Origin: Nisaea sp.
GTDB taxonomy: Bacteria; Pseudomonadota; Alphaproteobacteria; Thalassobaculales; Thalassobaculaceae
Assembly: GCF_034670185.1 (NCBI RefSeq)
Contig: NZ_JAXMNY010000006.1
Span: forward strand, 62,001 to 126,000
DNA: 64,000 bases
Direction of reading: 5' to 3'
Part shown: positions 8,130 to 16,763 of the stretch, piece by piece
Position numbering within the stretch: position 1 is the first letter of the stretch
Layout: each line of letters starts with the position of its first letter
Made by a program: the position numbers and the translations under genes
The notes under the pieces: model-generated
What the model saw: the letters and a program-made list of their open reading frames with translations, nothing else
Databases searched by the model: none
Told to the model about the DNA's origin: nothing

Positions 8130-8555
8130 TCACGCCTGACCGCGTGGTGGCGCACGGGGCTGCAGACTGTTCGCATGGTGCGCCGTCCGGGGAAGCTCGG
8201 CGTCGACGAGCGGGTTTTGGCAGCGTGTGCCTGGCAGGAGCCCGGCCGGGACCGGCTGTTGCGCCTGGGATGGCAGAACGCTGCTGGCCAGGCTGCAATA
8301 GATACAGTCGGGAGTGACGGCTGAGCTGGGCTCTTTATCGTCGTTTTTGACGAGAATACCCTGCTCGTCCAGGGAGATCCGGACCAGGCCTTTGGCGGTG
8401 CAGATGACGGCCGTGCGAAAGGGATCGTCAGATGCCCGTTGCCCCGCCCCGCCTTGAATGGAAGCGAAAACCGTCGGGATCAACAGCTGAAGGGTCAGGC
8501 TGAGGATCAGGAAGCGCGTCAGGACGGCGCGGTGTGGAATTCCCGGAAAACGCAT
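8130..8555 (-). CDS. DUF2946-like small membrane or exported protein
   Basis: 141 residues with AGGAAG before the start. An N-terminal hydrophobic segment at about 12-31 (LTRFLILSLTLQLLIPTVFA) acts as signal or anchor. The body has the two Cys sites typical of DUF2946: VICTAKG near residue 50 and CIYC near 85. The C-terminal third is Pro/Ala/Arg rich and looks disordered. DUF2946 genes often sit next to copper-handling outer-membrane proteins. Here it lies 133 bp upstream of the His/Met-rich barrel gene on the same strand. Family assignment rests on size, the hydrophobic start and Cys spacing, so it is moderate. Confidence 0.6.
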   Translation of the reverse strand: MRFPGIPHRAVLTRFLILSLTLQLLIPTVFASIQGGAGQRASDDPFRTAVICTAKGLVRISLDEQGILVKNDDKEPSSAVTPDCIYCSLASSVLPSQAQQPVPAGLLPGTRCQNPLVDAELPRTAHHANSLQPRAPPRGQA

Positions 8556-8675
8556 CCGGTCTTCCTATGTGAAGGCCGGCAGTCCAACAAAGCGGCACCT
8601 TGTCGCAGGGTGGGAGGAATGCGGGTTGTGTGGCTCGGGGGAAGGCGATGCGGCATGTGTGCCGCTGGAGCGGGA

Positions 8676-10241
8676 TCAGCCCGCTTTCTGAACCGGCGGG
8701 ATGTCGTTGAGTACGGACCGCATATAGCCGACGCGGGTGGCCGGCAGCCAGACGGAAACTGTGGTTCCGACACCGACTTCGCTTTCAAGAGTGAGCGAGC
8801 CGCCGTGCAGTTCGATCATCATCTGGGCAAGCGGCAAGCCGAGGCCGGTGCCGCTCTGGGAGGCCGTAATCTCATTGTCCAGGCGCTCGAAAGCGGCCAT
8901 TGCTTGCGGGATCTGATCCGCGGACATGCCTTTTCCGGTATCCCGGATGTGGAATTCGATCCCGCCTCTGCGTGGATCGCCGTGGCGTGGACGCAACGTC
9001 ACGGCGACGTGAACGCTGCCGCCAATCGGTGTGTATTTTACAGCATTGCCGATCAGGTTGAGCAGCACCTGCTTCACTTTTGTAGCGTCCACATCAAGCA
9101 CCAACTCGGGGTCGATCTCGGAATTGTGCAATGTGATGGAGCGCTCTTTGGCAAGGGGACTCACCAACCGAATGCACTCCATCATCAGCACGTTGACGCT
9201 GACGATCTCTTCCTCGAGCGTATCCTGCCCCGCCTCGATCCGGGCGATGTCGAGCAATTCGTTGATGATCTTCAGAAGATGGCGCCCGCTATCCCGGATG
9301 TCCCCGGAGAACTCCCTGTAACGGTCGTTCTCCAGCTTGCCGAGCGTGCCCTGCACCATGATATCGGAAAAGCCGATGATCGCATTTAGCGGGGTGCGCA
9401 ACTCATGACTCATGGCGCGCAGGAACCGGGTCTTGGAGAAATTGGCGAACTCCGCGGACTTCTTTGCCAGCTCCAGCTCACGCGTGCGGTCTGTGACACG
9501 GTCTTCCAGCTGTCGGTTCAGGTTATTCAGATCCGCTTCTGAGCGGCGCAGTTCTTCGTTCGTATTCACCAATGCCTGATCGCGCTGACGTTCGCGTTCG
9601 ACCATTGCATTATAGGCGCGGACGACCAGTCCCATCTCATCGCTGCCCCGCCAGTTCACAGTTTGCAGCTCGCCGCTTTCAGACGAATTCCGGATGGCGG
9701 TCAGCAATCGCGTCAGCGGCCGTTCCACGAGGAACGTGAAACCCGCCGCGACAGCGATCATGGCCGCGAGAAAAGCGACGCCGATGGCCGAAAGGCCCAG
9801 TGTGTATTCAAAGTGCCGCTGTGCGTGCAGTTCCGCGTCGGTGAAGAGAACGCGCAGCTCCCAGCCTTGCTGGGTGGAGACGGGGATATTGATTTCGAGG
9901 CCTTCGAGATCAGTTGGACAGCCCTGCGAAGACGGGAGAGCGGCTACTGGGGTGCTTCCGTTCCTGGACAGCTCGGCGCATAGGAACGCCCGGTCCGCAG
10001 CCAAGGGAGAGAGCAGGTCACGTGCCAGGAACGGGCTGTCATAGGCCTGGTGACGGTCAATTGCGAGTGCGGTGCGGGCCGCCAGATTTCCGATCCGGGT
10101 TGCCAGCATTTCCTCGTCCGAGAGCGAGGTTGTCACGAGCAGAATCCAAACGCCAGGCACGATGAGCGCGAGAAAAGCCACGCCGACAATTGCCAGCAAT
10201 TTGACTTTCAGGCGTTTCAGCAGTGCCAGCTTGGCGATCAT
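8676..10241 (-). CDS. membrane-bound sensor histidine kinase
   Basis: 521 residues. TM1 at about 14-37 and TM2 at about 147-171 bracket a periplasmic sensor of roughly 110 residues. A HAMP-like segment (about 172-222) and a long coiled coil (215-268) lead into HisKA with phospho-acceptor His279 (MSHELRTPLNAIIGFSD). The HATPase_c domain has an N box (NLIGNAVKY), a G1 box (DTGKGM) and a G2 box (GTGLGLPLAQ). There is no receiver domain, and no response regulator gene lies in the window, so the cognate regulator must be elsewhere. A small secreted protein gene lies 33 bp upstream on the same strand and may be part of the sensing module. Confidence 0.92.
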   Translation of the reverse strand: MIAKLALLKRLKVKLLAIVGVAFLALIVPGVWILLVTTSLSDEEMLATRIGNLAARTALAIDRHQAYDSPFLARDLLSPLAADRAFLCAELSRNGSTPVAALPSSQGCPTDLEGLEINIPVSTQQGWELRVLFTDAELHAQRHFEYTLGLSAIGVAFLAAMIAVAAGFTFLVERPLTRLLTAIRNSSESGELQTVNWRGSDEMGLVVRAYNAMVERERQRDQALVNTNEELRRSEADLNNLNRQLEDRVTDRTRELELAKKSAEFANFSKTRFLRAMSHELRTPLNAIIGFSDIMVQGTLGKLENDRYREFSGDIRDSGRHLLKIINELLDIARIEAGQDTLEEEIVSVNVLMMECIRLVSPLAKERSITLHNSEIDPELVLDVDATKVKQVLLNLIGNAVKYTPIGGSVHVAVTLRPRHGDPRRGGIEFHIRDTGKGMSADQIPQAMAAFERLDNEITASQSGTGLGLPLAQMMIELHGGSLTLESEVGVGTTVSVWLPATRVGYMRSVLNDIPPVQKAG

Positions 10242-10274
10242 TTCATTTCACCCGGATGTGCAAGATTGTGCGCC

Positions 10275-10679
10275 TTAGCGCAACCTTGCGACCTTTCCGT
10301 CCGCCATCAGGCGCTTCAACAAAACCCGGTCGGCAACAGCCGTGTGGAACACCACATACGCGCTATCCCGGCGCGCCATGTAATAGTCAACGGGTACGTT
10401 CTTGCCGTTGTCATCCCGGTAGTCGAAGCAGAGGACGTAGTGATCGCCCATGGTCAGGATCATGGGGTGTGCTGTTACGGGGTGCAGGCGCTGCACTTCT
10501 CCTGTCTTCTGCTCCAGATAGAGCAGGGCGCCATCAACGAGTTGCCCGTCTACATGCCGCTGCATGGAAGCCTGGATCGATGCTTTCTCCGCCAGAGTCA
10601 GCGCAGAGGCTTGTGACGGAACAGCAAGCGACGATGCCAGCAGTGCGAGGCCAAAGATGATTGTGTGAAGCTTGGTCAT
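10275..10679 (-). CDS. small secreted protein, unknown function
   Basis: 134 residues from the ATG at 10679, preceded by GTGAGGAAACC; an ATG at 10697 overlaps that ribosome-binding site and is less likely. A clear Sec signal peptide covers residues 1-26 (TIIFGLALLASSLAV, cleavage after Ala-Ser-Ala). The mature part of about 108 residues is soluble and mixed alpha/beta. It contains HPMILTMGDHYVLCFDYRD, one Cys, and ends in Val-Ala-Arg-Leu-Arg. I do not recognise a family. It lies directly upstream of the histidine kinase in the same orientation with a 33 bp gap. A periplasmic accessory or ligand-binding partner of that kinase is an inference. Confidence 0.7.
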   Translation of the reverse strand: MTKLHTIIFGLALLASSLAVPSQASALTLAEKASIQASMQRHVDGQLVDGALLYLEQKTGEVQRLHPVTAHPMILTMGDHYVLCFDYRDDNGKNVPVDYYMARRDSAYVVFHTAVADRVLLKRLMADGKVARLR

Positions 10680-10901
10680 TGGTTTCCTCACTCTCAAATG
10701 AGACTGGCAATTTATCGGTGGAAGTTAAAGAAGCCGTTAATTTGCCGGAACCCGTCTGCATAGTAGGTATGCTTTTCAGTGAAGATGCATCGTCAGGGTT
10801 GATTTAGGTTCGGCGCACCTGATGCTGAAGCATTTGACAGTCTAGGGGATACGGATAGTCTCCCGGACAGAGTCGTCCCTCCTTTTTTCTTCCGAGTTTT
10901 C

Positions 10902-11498
10902 ATGCTGACTTTTGCTGCGGCCATTTTCTTTCTGATCATCACGCCTGGCATTGGTGTTTTGACAACGGCAGGGATTGGAGCGGGATACGGTTTTGCGTCA
11001 GGGGCCCGCTTTCTGATAGGCCTTTTCCTCGGCACCAACGCGGTTGCCCTTCTTGTGGTCACCGGGATTGCTGCCGTGGTCTTGGCAAACCCCGTTCTTG
11101 GGCCAATTTTGCTCTACGGCTCCGTTGCCTATCTGCTTTATCTGGCTTTCCGGATCGGCTGGGCAGGCTCAAAAATCGCCTTTGTGGAGCGTCAGAGTGC
11201 GCCGGGGGTGATAGGCGGTTTCGGATTACAGCTCATCAATCCGAAAGCCTATGCGGTGAATACCACGCTTTTTTCCGGGTTCCATTTCATGGCGGAGAGC
11301 CAGAGTATCGAGATCGCGGTGAAATTCGTGATCATCAACGCGATATGGATCCCGGTACATCTGACCTGGCTCTGGGCCGGGGTTTCGCTGAAAAGGCTGG
11401 ATCTTTCGGACCGCACGCAATCTCTGATCAACAAGGGCATGGCATTTTCGATGCTGGTCGTGGTCGTTCTGGCCGCGTGGCCGCGCGAGGGAGGCTGA
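10902..11498 (+). CDS. LysE family exporter
   Basis: 198 residues with about five or six hydrophobic segments, the size and pattern of LysE/RhtB amino-acid exporters. The N-terminal motif FFLIITPGIGV (residues 9-19) is the family's TPGP-type signature with Ile replacing the second Pro. The middle part, GLQLINPKAY, matches the conserved NPK block. These inner-membrane proteins export amino acids or related metabolites. The gene is followed two bases later by the PLP aldolase-like gene, so the two form one operon, and the exporter may relieve build-up of that enzyme's substrate or product. Confidence 0.85.
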   Translation: MLTFAAAIFFLIITPGIGVLTTAGIGAGYGFASGARFLIGLFLGTNAVALLVVTGIAAVVLANPVLGPILLYGSVAYLLYLAFRIGWAGSKIAFVERQSAPGVIGGFGLQLINPKAYAVNTTLFSGFHFMAESQSIEIAVKFVIINAIWIPVHLTWLWAGVSLKRLDLSDRTQSLINKGMAFSMLVVVVLAAWPREGG

Positions 11499-11500
11499 AC

Positions 11501-12649
11501 ATGACAGACGAGACCGGAACCCTGGAAGTCGGCTTCGATGTACCGGCGACTGTCGGTATGAGCGAGGGCGATATCCAGACGCCCTGCCTCCTCATCGATC
11601 TTGACGCGTTCGAGCAGAATGTCGCGGCAATGCGCGGTTTTGCGGCGGATATGGGCATCGATCTGCGTGTGCACGGCAAGATGCACAAGTCGGCCGACAT
11701 TGCCCGCTACCAGATCGAAAAAGGCGGTGCCGTCGGTGTTTGCTGTCAGAAAGTGTCGGAGGCGGAGGCTTTCGCTCGCGGGGGTATTGCCGATATCCTG
11801 ATCACCAACCAGGTACGCAGTCCGTTGATGATCGACCGGCTGGCGCAATTGGCGAAGACGACCCGTATCGGCGTTTGCATTGACGATATCGATAACGTTG
11901 CCGAATTGTCGGACGCTGCGGTCCGTGTCGGTAGCGCGATCGAGGTTCTGGTGGAGATCGATTGCGGCGCCGGACGTTGCGGCGTCGAGCCGGGGGCGGC
12001 CTCGGTCGATCTGGCGAAAGCTATCGTTGCGGCGCCGGGGCTGACATTTCGCGGCATTCAGGCCTATCACGGCGGCGCGCAGCATGTACGCGACTTCGCC
12101 GAGCGCAAGGCCCGGATCGAGGCGGCGATTGCACATGCGCGCGACACGCGCGATCGATTGGTGGACGCAGGGATCGGCTGCCCGAGCGTGACCGGGGCCG
12201 GCACCGGCTCCTATCCGTTCGAGGGCCGCTCCGGCGTCTATACGGAATTGCAGTGCGGCTCCTACGCCTTCATGGATGCGGATTACCAGCAGGTCCGGGA
12301 CGAGAGCGGCGCGCCGATCTCAGAATTCAAGAACGCGTTCTTCCTGCTGACGAGCGTGATGAGTAATGCCAAGCCGGGGCAGGCGGTCTGCGATGCCGGA
12401 CTCAAGGTACAGAGCGTTGATTCAGGCTTGCCGGTGATCTTCGGGCGGGACGATGTCGAATATGTCGCCTGCTCCGACGAGCACGGCACCATTCGCGATC
12501 CGGGCGATGTGCTGCGGATCAACGAGAAGCTGAAACTGGTGCCCGGTCATTGCGATCCGACCTGCAATATCCATGACTGGTATGTCGGCGTGCGCGGTGG
12601 TGCTGTCGAATGCCTCTGGCCGGTAACGGCTCGTGGCAAGGCTTACTGA
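11501..12649 (+). CDS. D-threonine/3-hydroxyaspartate aldolase-like PLP enzyme (DSD1/BhcC-like)
   Basis: 382 residues from the ATG at 11501, preceded by GAGGGAGG and two bases after the LysE stop. It has the alanine-racemase-fold PLP barrel: an N-terminal TPCLLIDLDAFEQN strand, the Schiff-base Lys60 in VHGKMHKS, and the PLP-phosphate region VTGAGTGSYPF near residue 235. The C-terminal domain carries the metal pair His350/Asp352 in PGHCDPTCN. The family includes D-threonine aldolase, 3-hydroxy-D-aspartate aldolase and BhcC of the beta-hydroxyaspartate cycle. The other Bhc enzymes are not nearby, so the exact substrate is open. Coupling to a LysE exporter suggests hydroxy-amino-acid metabolism. 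Confidence 0.82.
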   Translation: MTDETGTLEVGFDVPATVGMSEGDIQTPCLLIDLDAFEQNVAAMRGFAADMGIDLRVHGKMHKSADIARYQIEKGGAVGVCCQKVSEAEAFARGGIADILITNQVRSPLMIDRLAQLAKTTRIGVCIDDIDNVAELSDAAVRVGSAIEVLVEIDCGAGRCGVEPGAASVDLAKAIVAAPGLTFRGIQAYHGGAQHVRDFAERKARIEAAIAHARDTRDRLVDAGIGCPSVTGAGTGSYPFEGRSGVYTELQCGSYAFMDADYQQVRDESGAPISEFKNAFFLLTSVMSNAKPGQAVCDAGLKVQSVDSGLPVIFGRDDVEYVACSDEHGTIRDPGDVLRINEKLKLVPGHCDPTCNIHDWYVGVRGGAVECLWPVTARGKAY

Positions 12650-12871
12650 TATCGAAGTCTTGGATCGATCGGGTGTCGCAGACTCCCGTGGGCTTGTGAC
12701 GATGCGTTAGTTCCCGACACAGCTCGGGGACGGTATGTGTCAGGCGTCAGTAAAGGCTGCGACACATCTATAAGGGCGAGAGCACTACTTGCTCCATTAA
12801 CAGTTTGTTCGGAGTATGAGGTCTAAGAGACTTTTGACAGGTGACTGTTCTCGCTCGCGGAATTTTTAAAA

Positions 12872-14497
12872 ATGAGAGTTTGGATTGCTTCGGTTGGACT
12901 GATGGTCGCGTTTGTTTTTTGTGACCCGGCTCCAGTGGCCAAAGCTGCTGACATGGCCCCTTTCAGAGTGGGTGTGTACAAAAATCCGCCGAAGATTGAC
13001 TATGCTGAGAATGCTTCACCTACAGGGTTTTTCCCCGAGCTTCTGAAGGTCATCGCCGCTGATATCGGTTTCGAATACGAATCGGTGCCCTGCAAATGGG
13101 CCGACTGTCTGCAACTCCTGCAGAACGGTGAAATCGACATCATGCCGGACGTTGCCTGGACCCTTGAGCGTGAGGAACTGTTCAGATTTGGACGTGAAAC
13201 AGCACTGCACAGCTGGTCCTCGATTTATACGGCGCCGGGTCTGACGGTCGGTCGACTCGCCGATCTCGCCGGCAAAGAAGTGGCGGTGCTGCGAGACAGC
13301 GTGCAGCACAGGCGTCTGGCCGAACTCCAACGTGAACGGGAACTCGGTTTCTCCATCAGATCGACGACGTCTCACCGTGAAACTTTCGAACTCCTGGATC
13401 GTGGCGATGTACAGGTCGGTATCGTGAACCAGTATTTCGGTTACGCGACCGAAAGCGATTACTCGGTCCAACGGACGCCTATCGTCTTCCGGCCTTCCCG
13501 GCTGTTTTTTGCCTATTCGCCGAATGTGCCCACCGATTTGATCACAGCGATGGACTCGACCGTTGCCCAACTCAAGTCCGATCCGAATTCAGTTTACTAC
13601 CATTTGAAAGCTGAGTGGATCAGTCCGTCGACAGAACAGGTGCTTCCGCTCTGGGCTTATTGGGCAGGTGGATGCATGCTCGCGGCGCTCTTCCTGTTCC
13701 TCGGCTTGAGTCAATATTTGAGGGTTGTGGTGCAGAACAGAACCTCCGACCTTACGGCGGCCTTGCATCAGGCTGAGGCTGCGAATCACGCGAAGACGCG
13801 CTTCCTCGCCATTATGAGCCATGAACTTCGCACACCGCTCAATGCCATAATCGGCTTTGCAGACTTGATGCATCATCTTGGACCACAGCAGCTCGGTCAT
13901 GATCGGATGCGTGAGTATTGTCAGGACATCAAGAACAGCGGCGCTCTGCTGCTGGAAATCATAAACGATGTGCTTGATTTTGGGCGGCTCGAGGAAGGAA
14001 CAGCCGTAATCGAAACGAAAATTGAATCGGTCGATGCGACAATCGCGCAAGCGCTCGAAACGATTAACCCGCTCGCGTCCGCCAAATCGATCGATGTGAT
14101 CGTTAATGTCACGGAGAACGCCGAGGGTTACTACAGCTCAGGCGCCATGCGGCAGTGCTTGATCAATATCCTCTCCAACGCGGTCAAGTTTTCTCCGTCC
14201 GGTTCGACTGTGTCGATTTCTGCAGAAAACAATGACGGCCGTCTCATCCTTGAGGTTCGGGATCAAGGCATTGGCATCGAGGCAGATTTACTGCCAAAAC
14301 TTGGAAATGCCTTTATGCGGGGAAGTAGTCCTCTGGTGACGTCGTCGGAGGGGGCGGGCCTTGGCCTCGCCATCACCAAGCGCCTTCTCGAGCTCCAAGG
14401 TGGGAGTCTTAATATCTCGAGTATCCCTGGCGAGGGCACTGCGGTTGTCCTTACAGTGCCGCAAAAAAGCAACGGTCTGACGTCAAGCGAGGCATAG
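12872..14497 (+). CDS. sensor histidine kinase with periplasmic solute-binding domain
   Basis: 541 residues. A signal peptide (about 1-26) is followed by a type 3 solute-binding domain at about 30-250 (FRVGVYKNPPKIDY, GFFPELLKVIAADIGFEYE, LQNGEIDIMPDVAWTLER). A transmembrane helix (about 259-283) leads to a short coiled coil and HisKA with His317 (MSHELRTPLNAIIGFADLM). The HATPase_c domain holds ILSNAVKFSP, DQGIGIE and GAGLGLAITK. The design resembles BvgS/EvgS-type Venus-flytrap kinases but lacks PAS, receiver and HPt domains. No response regulator is nearby. It probably senses an amino acid or other small polar solute in the periplasm. The 222 bp before it contain no recognised gene. Confidence 0.9.
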   Translation: MRVWIASVGLMVAFVFCDPAPVAKAADMAPFRVGVYKNPPKIDYAENASPTGFFPELLKVIAADIGFEYESVPCKWADCLQLLQNGEIDIMPDVAWTLEREELFRFGRETALHSWSSIYTAPGLTVGRLADLAGKEVAVLRDSVQHRRLAELQRERELGFSIRSTTSHRETFELLDRGDVQVGIVNQYFGYATESDYSVQRTPIVFRPSRLFFAYSPNVPTDLITAMDSTVAQLKSDPNSVYYHLKAEWISPSTEQVLPLWAYWAGGCMLAALFLFLGLSQYLRVVVQNRTSDLTAALHQAEAANHAKTRFLAIMSHELRTPLNAIIGFADLMHHLGPQQLGHDRMREYCQDIKNSGALLLEIINDVLDFGRLEEGTAVIETKIESVDATIAQALETINPLASAKSIDVIVNVTENAEGYYSSGAMRQCLINILSNAVKFSPSGSTVSISAENNDGRLILEVRDQGIGIEADLLPKLGNAFMRGSSPLVTSSEGAGLGLAITKRLLELQGGSLNISSIPGEGTAVVLTVPQKSNGLTSSEA

Positions 14498-14591
14498 AAA
14501 TGCGACCCTGACGGCGTTGTTGTCACCATAATGGGTGATAGTAGGGTAAAATATCTCAGCACGGAACTCTATAACCGTCCGGACAAGGCTG

Positions 14592-15272
14592 ATGAGTGAG
14601 ACCTTCAAGGAAATCCGCGCCCGCGCCGAGGCGCATCACGGCGGCGCAAAAGCAGTCGATGCCCGTCTCGCCGATTTTGCCGATGCACCGGACCCGGCGT
14701 CCCTTCCCGACGACCGCATCCTCGCCGAGATGTCCAAGCGGGTCTTCCAGGCCGGGTTCGTCTGGAAGATCATCGAGAGCAAATGGCCGGGGTTTGAAGA
14801 GGCCTTCGACGGCTTCGATATCGCTGTGAACAGCGAGATGAGCGAGGCACGGCTGTCGGCACTGCTCGCCGATACCGGTATCATCCGGAACAAGCCGAAG
14901 ATCCTGGCGGTGCGCGACAATGCCCGGCTGGTGGAACAGATGACGGCCCTCGACGGCAGCGCCGGCCGGTTCATCGCCAAGTGGGATGCTGCCGATCAGA
15001 TTGGTCTGCTGGACTATCTGAAGAAGCACGGCAATCGGCTCGGCGGGCTGACCGGACAGTATTTCCTGCGTTTCGTCGGGCGCGACGGGTTTGTTCTGTC
15101 GAAGGATGTCACCTCCGCACTGAAGGCGGCGGGCGTGATCGACGGGCCAGCCACGTCCAAGACCGCGCTGGCCAAAATCCAGGCGGCCTTCAACCGGTGG
15201 GGTGAGGAGAGCGGCCAGTCCCAAACCGCGATCAGCCGCACGCTGGCCCTGTCGGTCGGTCCGAAGGCTTAG
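14592..15272 (+). CDS. DNA-3-methyladenine glycosylase I-like protein
   Basis: 226 residues. Features of the Tag-like HhH glycosylase superfamily include RVFQAGFVWKIIESKWPGFEEAF (about 50-72) and NKPKILAVRDNA. A late hairpin-like segment around residues 145-175 includes GLTGQYFLRFVGRDGFVLSKDV, where the family carries its catalytic-pocket residues. The N-terminal Cys/His zinc ligands of E. coli Tag are not visible, as in a divergent subgroup. Its role would be removal of 3-alkyladenine in base-excision repair. It stands alone, convergent with the glycosyltransferase-like gene at 15311. Confidence is lower on activity than on family. Confidence 0.7.
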   Translation: MSETFKEIRARAEAHHGGAKAVDARLADFADAPDPASLPDDRILAEMSKRVFQAGFVWKIIESKWPGFEEAFDGFDIAVNSEMSEARLSALLADTGIIRNKPKILAVRDNARLVEQMTALDGSAGRFIAKWDAADQIGLLDYLKKHGNRLGGLTGQYFLRFVGRDGFVLSKDVTSALKAAGVIDGPATSKTALAKIQAAFNRWGEESGQSQTAISRTLALSVGPKA

Positions 15273-15310
15273 ACCGGCATATCCAAGCTCCGGAAGCTTT
15301 CCTCAGCAAC

Positions 15311-16618
15311 CTAGCGCCAGTGCTCGACTACCCACTCGTGCGGGACCTGATGGGGCTTTGGCTCCGTCGGAAAGGTCACGATCTTCGCGCCAGTCTGCGC
15401 CAGTTCTGTCGAAGTGATGTCTGGTTCGAGCGATTTATAAAGCCGGATGGGCGCGCGCGGGAAGGTGTCAATCCCAGGCATGCATTCCTCGATCCAGTCC
15501 TGATCGCCGACCAGCCGGTCGGTGTCGTTGCTACTGAAGCGCTGATAAACCGGTGCGGCAAAAGTTCGGTCGAACAGCATGACGGACGAGTTGTAGCCTG
15601 GTGTGTAGGCATGTTCGAGGATGTAGAAACCCACTTTCAAACCCTCGATGAACCCGAGGTCTCCGACGATTACCGTGTCGAGGTCGAGATAGAAGATCGT
15701 TTGACCAGTGAACGGCGTTTGCGGATCGAACAGGGCCAGCTTTGTCCACCATCCCCGGGTCTGGAGTGCAGATATATCGATAATGTCGACGTCGGGGGAG
15801 ATGCCGTGCGGATCGTCGGTCAGGCACACGAACCGCCAGTTCCCCGGCAGATGGCGGCGTACCATCGCATACAGACGATTGACATAGTCCGGCCCGTATT
15901 TCGTCCCGTGCTTGACGCAGGCAACGGTCAGGTGATCGAGGTCTACCGGCCGTGCGTCGGCGCTTTGCGATGGCGGACCGTCGCGTAACAAGGCGCGGGC
16001 CCGTTCCAGCGTGTTGTTGAGAATAGGAAGGTGGATTTTATACGGAAACGCCTCGATTACCCGCACCGCCTCCGCATAGTCGCCGGTATTGACACGGATC
16101 CGCGACACCCGCGCGAGGGCAGAACCGAAGAAACTCTCTTGTTCCTCGTTCAGGGCCTGCCCGTTTGATTTCAGAGCGCGTGAGAAGATCTGCTGAAATA
16201 TTGCGATGGTTCGGTCGAACTCTCCTCGCATGTATAGAATTCTGGCAAGCGAATCCAGGATCCTCAATTCGAGTCCGAGGGTCTCGGCCGTCATTGTTTT
16301 CAGCAGTTTTTCAAGCAGCCGCAACGCCTCGTCATGCCGGCCGGTATCGACCAGCAAGGAGGATAGTTGGTAGGCCAGGCCGGTAACGTCCGGATGGGCT
16401 TCGCAGAGGGCTCTCGAATGCCGGAGCGCTGCTTCGGTGTCGCGCTCCAGATGATTGACGCCAGCGTCACGGCGAGCGCCTTTCCACACAATATAATGTT
16501 TTATCAAGGCCCTGCGGAGATCGTAGGTGCCTTCTGCTGCCGCAGCGTCCTGAAGGCAGATTTCCGCCTCCCGAACGGCTTCCGGGTCCCCAGCATGAAT
16601 TCTTTCGATTAGCGACAT
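15311..16618 (-). CDS. helical-repeat/glycosyltransferase-like protein, paralogue 2
   Basis: 435 residues. The N-terminal half (about 1-215) is built of TPR-like helical pairs such as LAYQLSSLLVDTGRHDEALRL, ALARVSRIRVNTGDYAEAVRV. From about 228 a glycosyltransferase-like domain follows: LTVACVKHGTKYGPDYVNRLY, then YLDLDTVIVGD (310-320) with a DxD-type Asp312/Asp314 pair, NSSVMLFD (343-350), and GDQDWIEE (371-378). That layout resembles GT8-type folds that bind a nucleotide sugar through a metal. There is no signal peptide, so it is probably cytoplasmic. It is nearly collinear with the gene at 16764, which lies 145 bp upstream, so the pair arose by tandem duplication. Acceptor and sugar are unknown. 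Confidence 0.78.
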   Translation of the reverse strand: MSLIERIHAGDPEAVREAEICLQDAAAAEGTYDLRRALIKHYIVWKGARRDAGVNHLERDTEAALRHSRALCEAHPDVTGLAYQLSSLLVDTGRHDEALRLLEKLLKTMTAETLGLELRILDSLARILYMRGEFDRTIAIFQQIFSRALKSNGQALNEEQESFFGSALARVSRIRVNTGDYAEAVRVIEAFPYKIHLPILNNTLERARALLRDGPPSQSADARPVDLDHLTVACVKHGTKYGPDYVNRLYAMVRRHLPGNWRFVCLTDDPHGISPDVDIIDISALQTRGWWTKLALFDPQTPFTGQTIFYLDLDTVIVGDLGFIEGLKVGFYILEHAYTPGYNSSVMLFDRTFAAPVYQRFSSNDTDRLVGDQDWIEECMPGIDTFPRAPIRLYKSLEPDITSTELAQTGAKIVTFPTEPKPHQVPHEWVVEHWR

Positions 16619-16763
16619 ATTCGGACAAATACCTAGCAGCGTATCTGAGTTAAAGGACAGCCGAAGTAACGAAAAACGCTATCGCTATAATGCACAATTT
16701 GCTGCCTCAAGCGACGTTCCCTGGGAAGTCCGCCGCACCGTGAAGGACGAATTTCGCGCGAGC

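Noticed and set aside
12650..12871. Possible small RNA or tRNA between the aldolase and kinase genes
   Set aside because: No cloverleaf, no conserved tRNA boxes and no strong hairpin could be found by eye.
8676..14497. Idea that the two histidine kinases form a local two-component cluster
   Set aside because: No receiver domain or response regulator gene is present, and the kinases are on opposite strands 2.6 kb apart.
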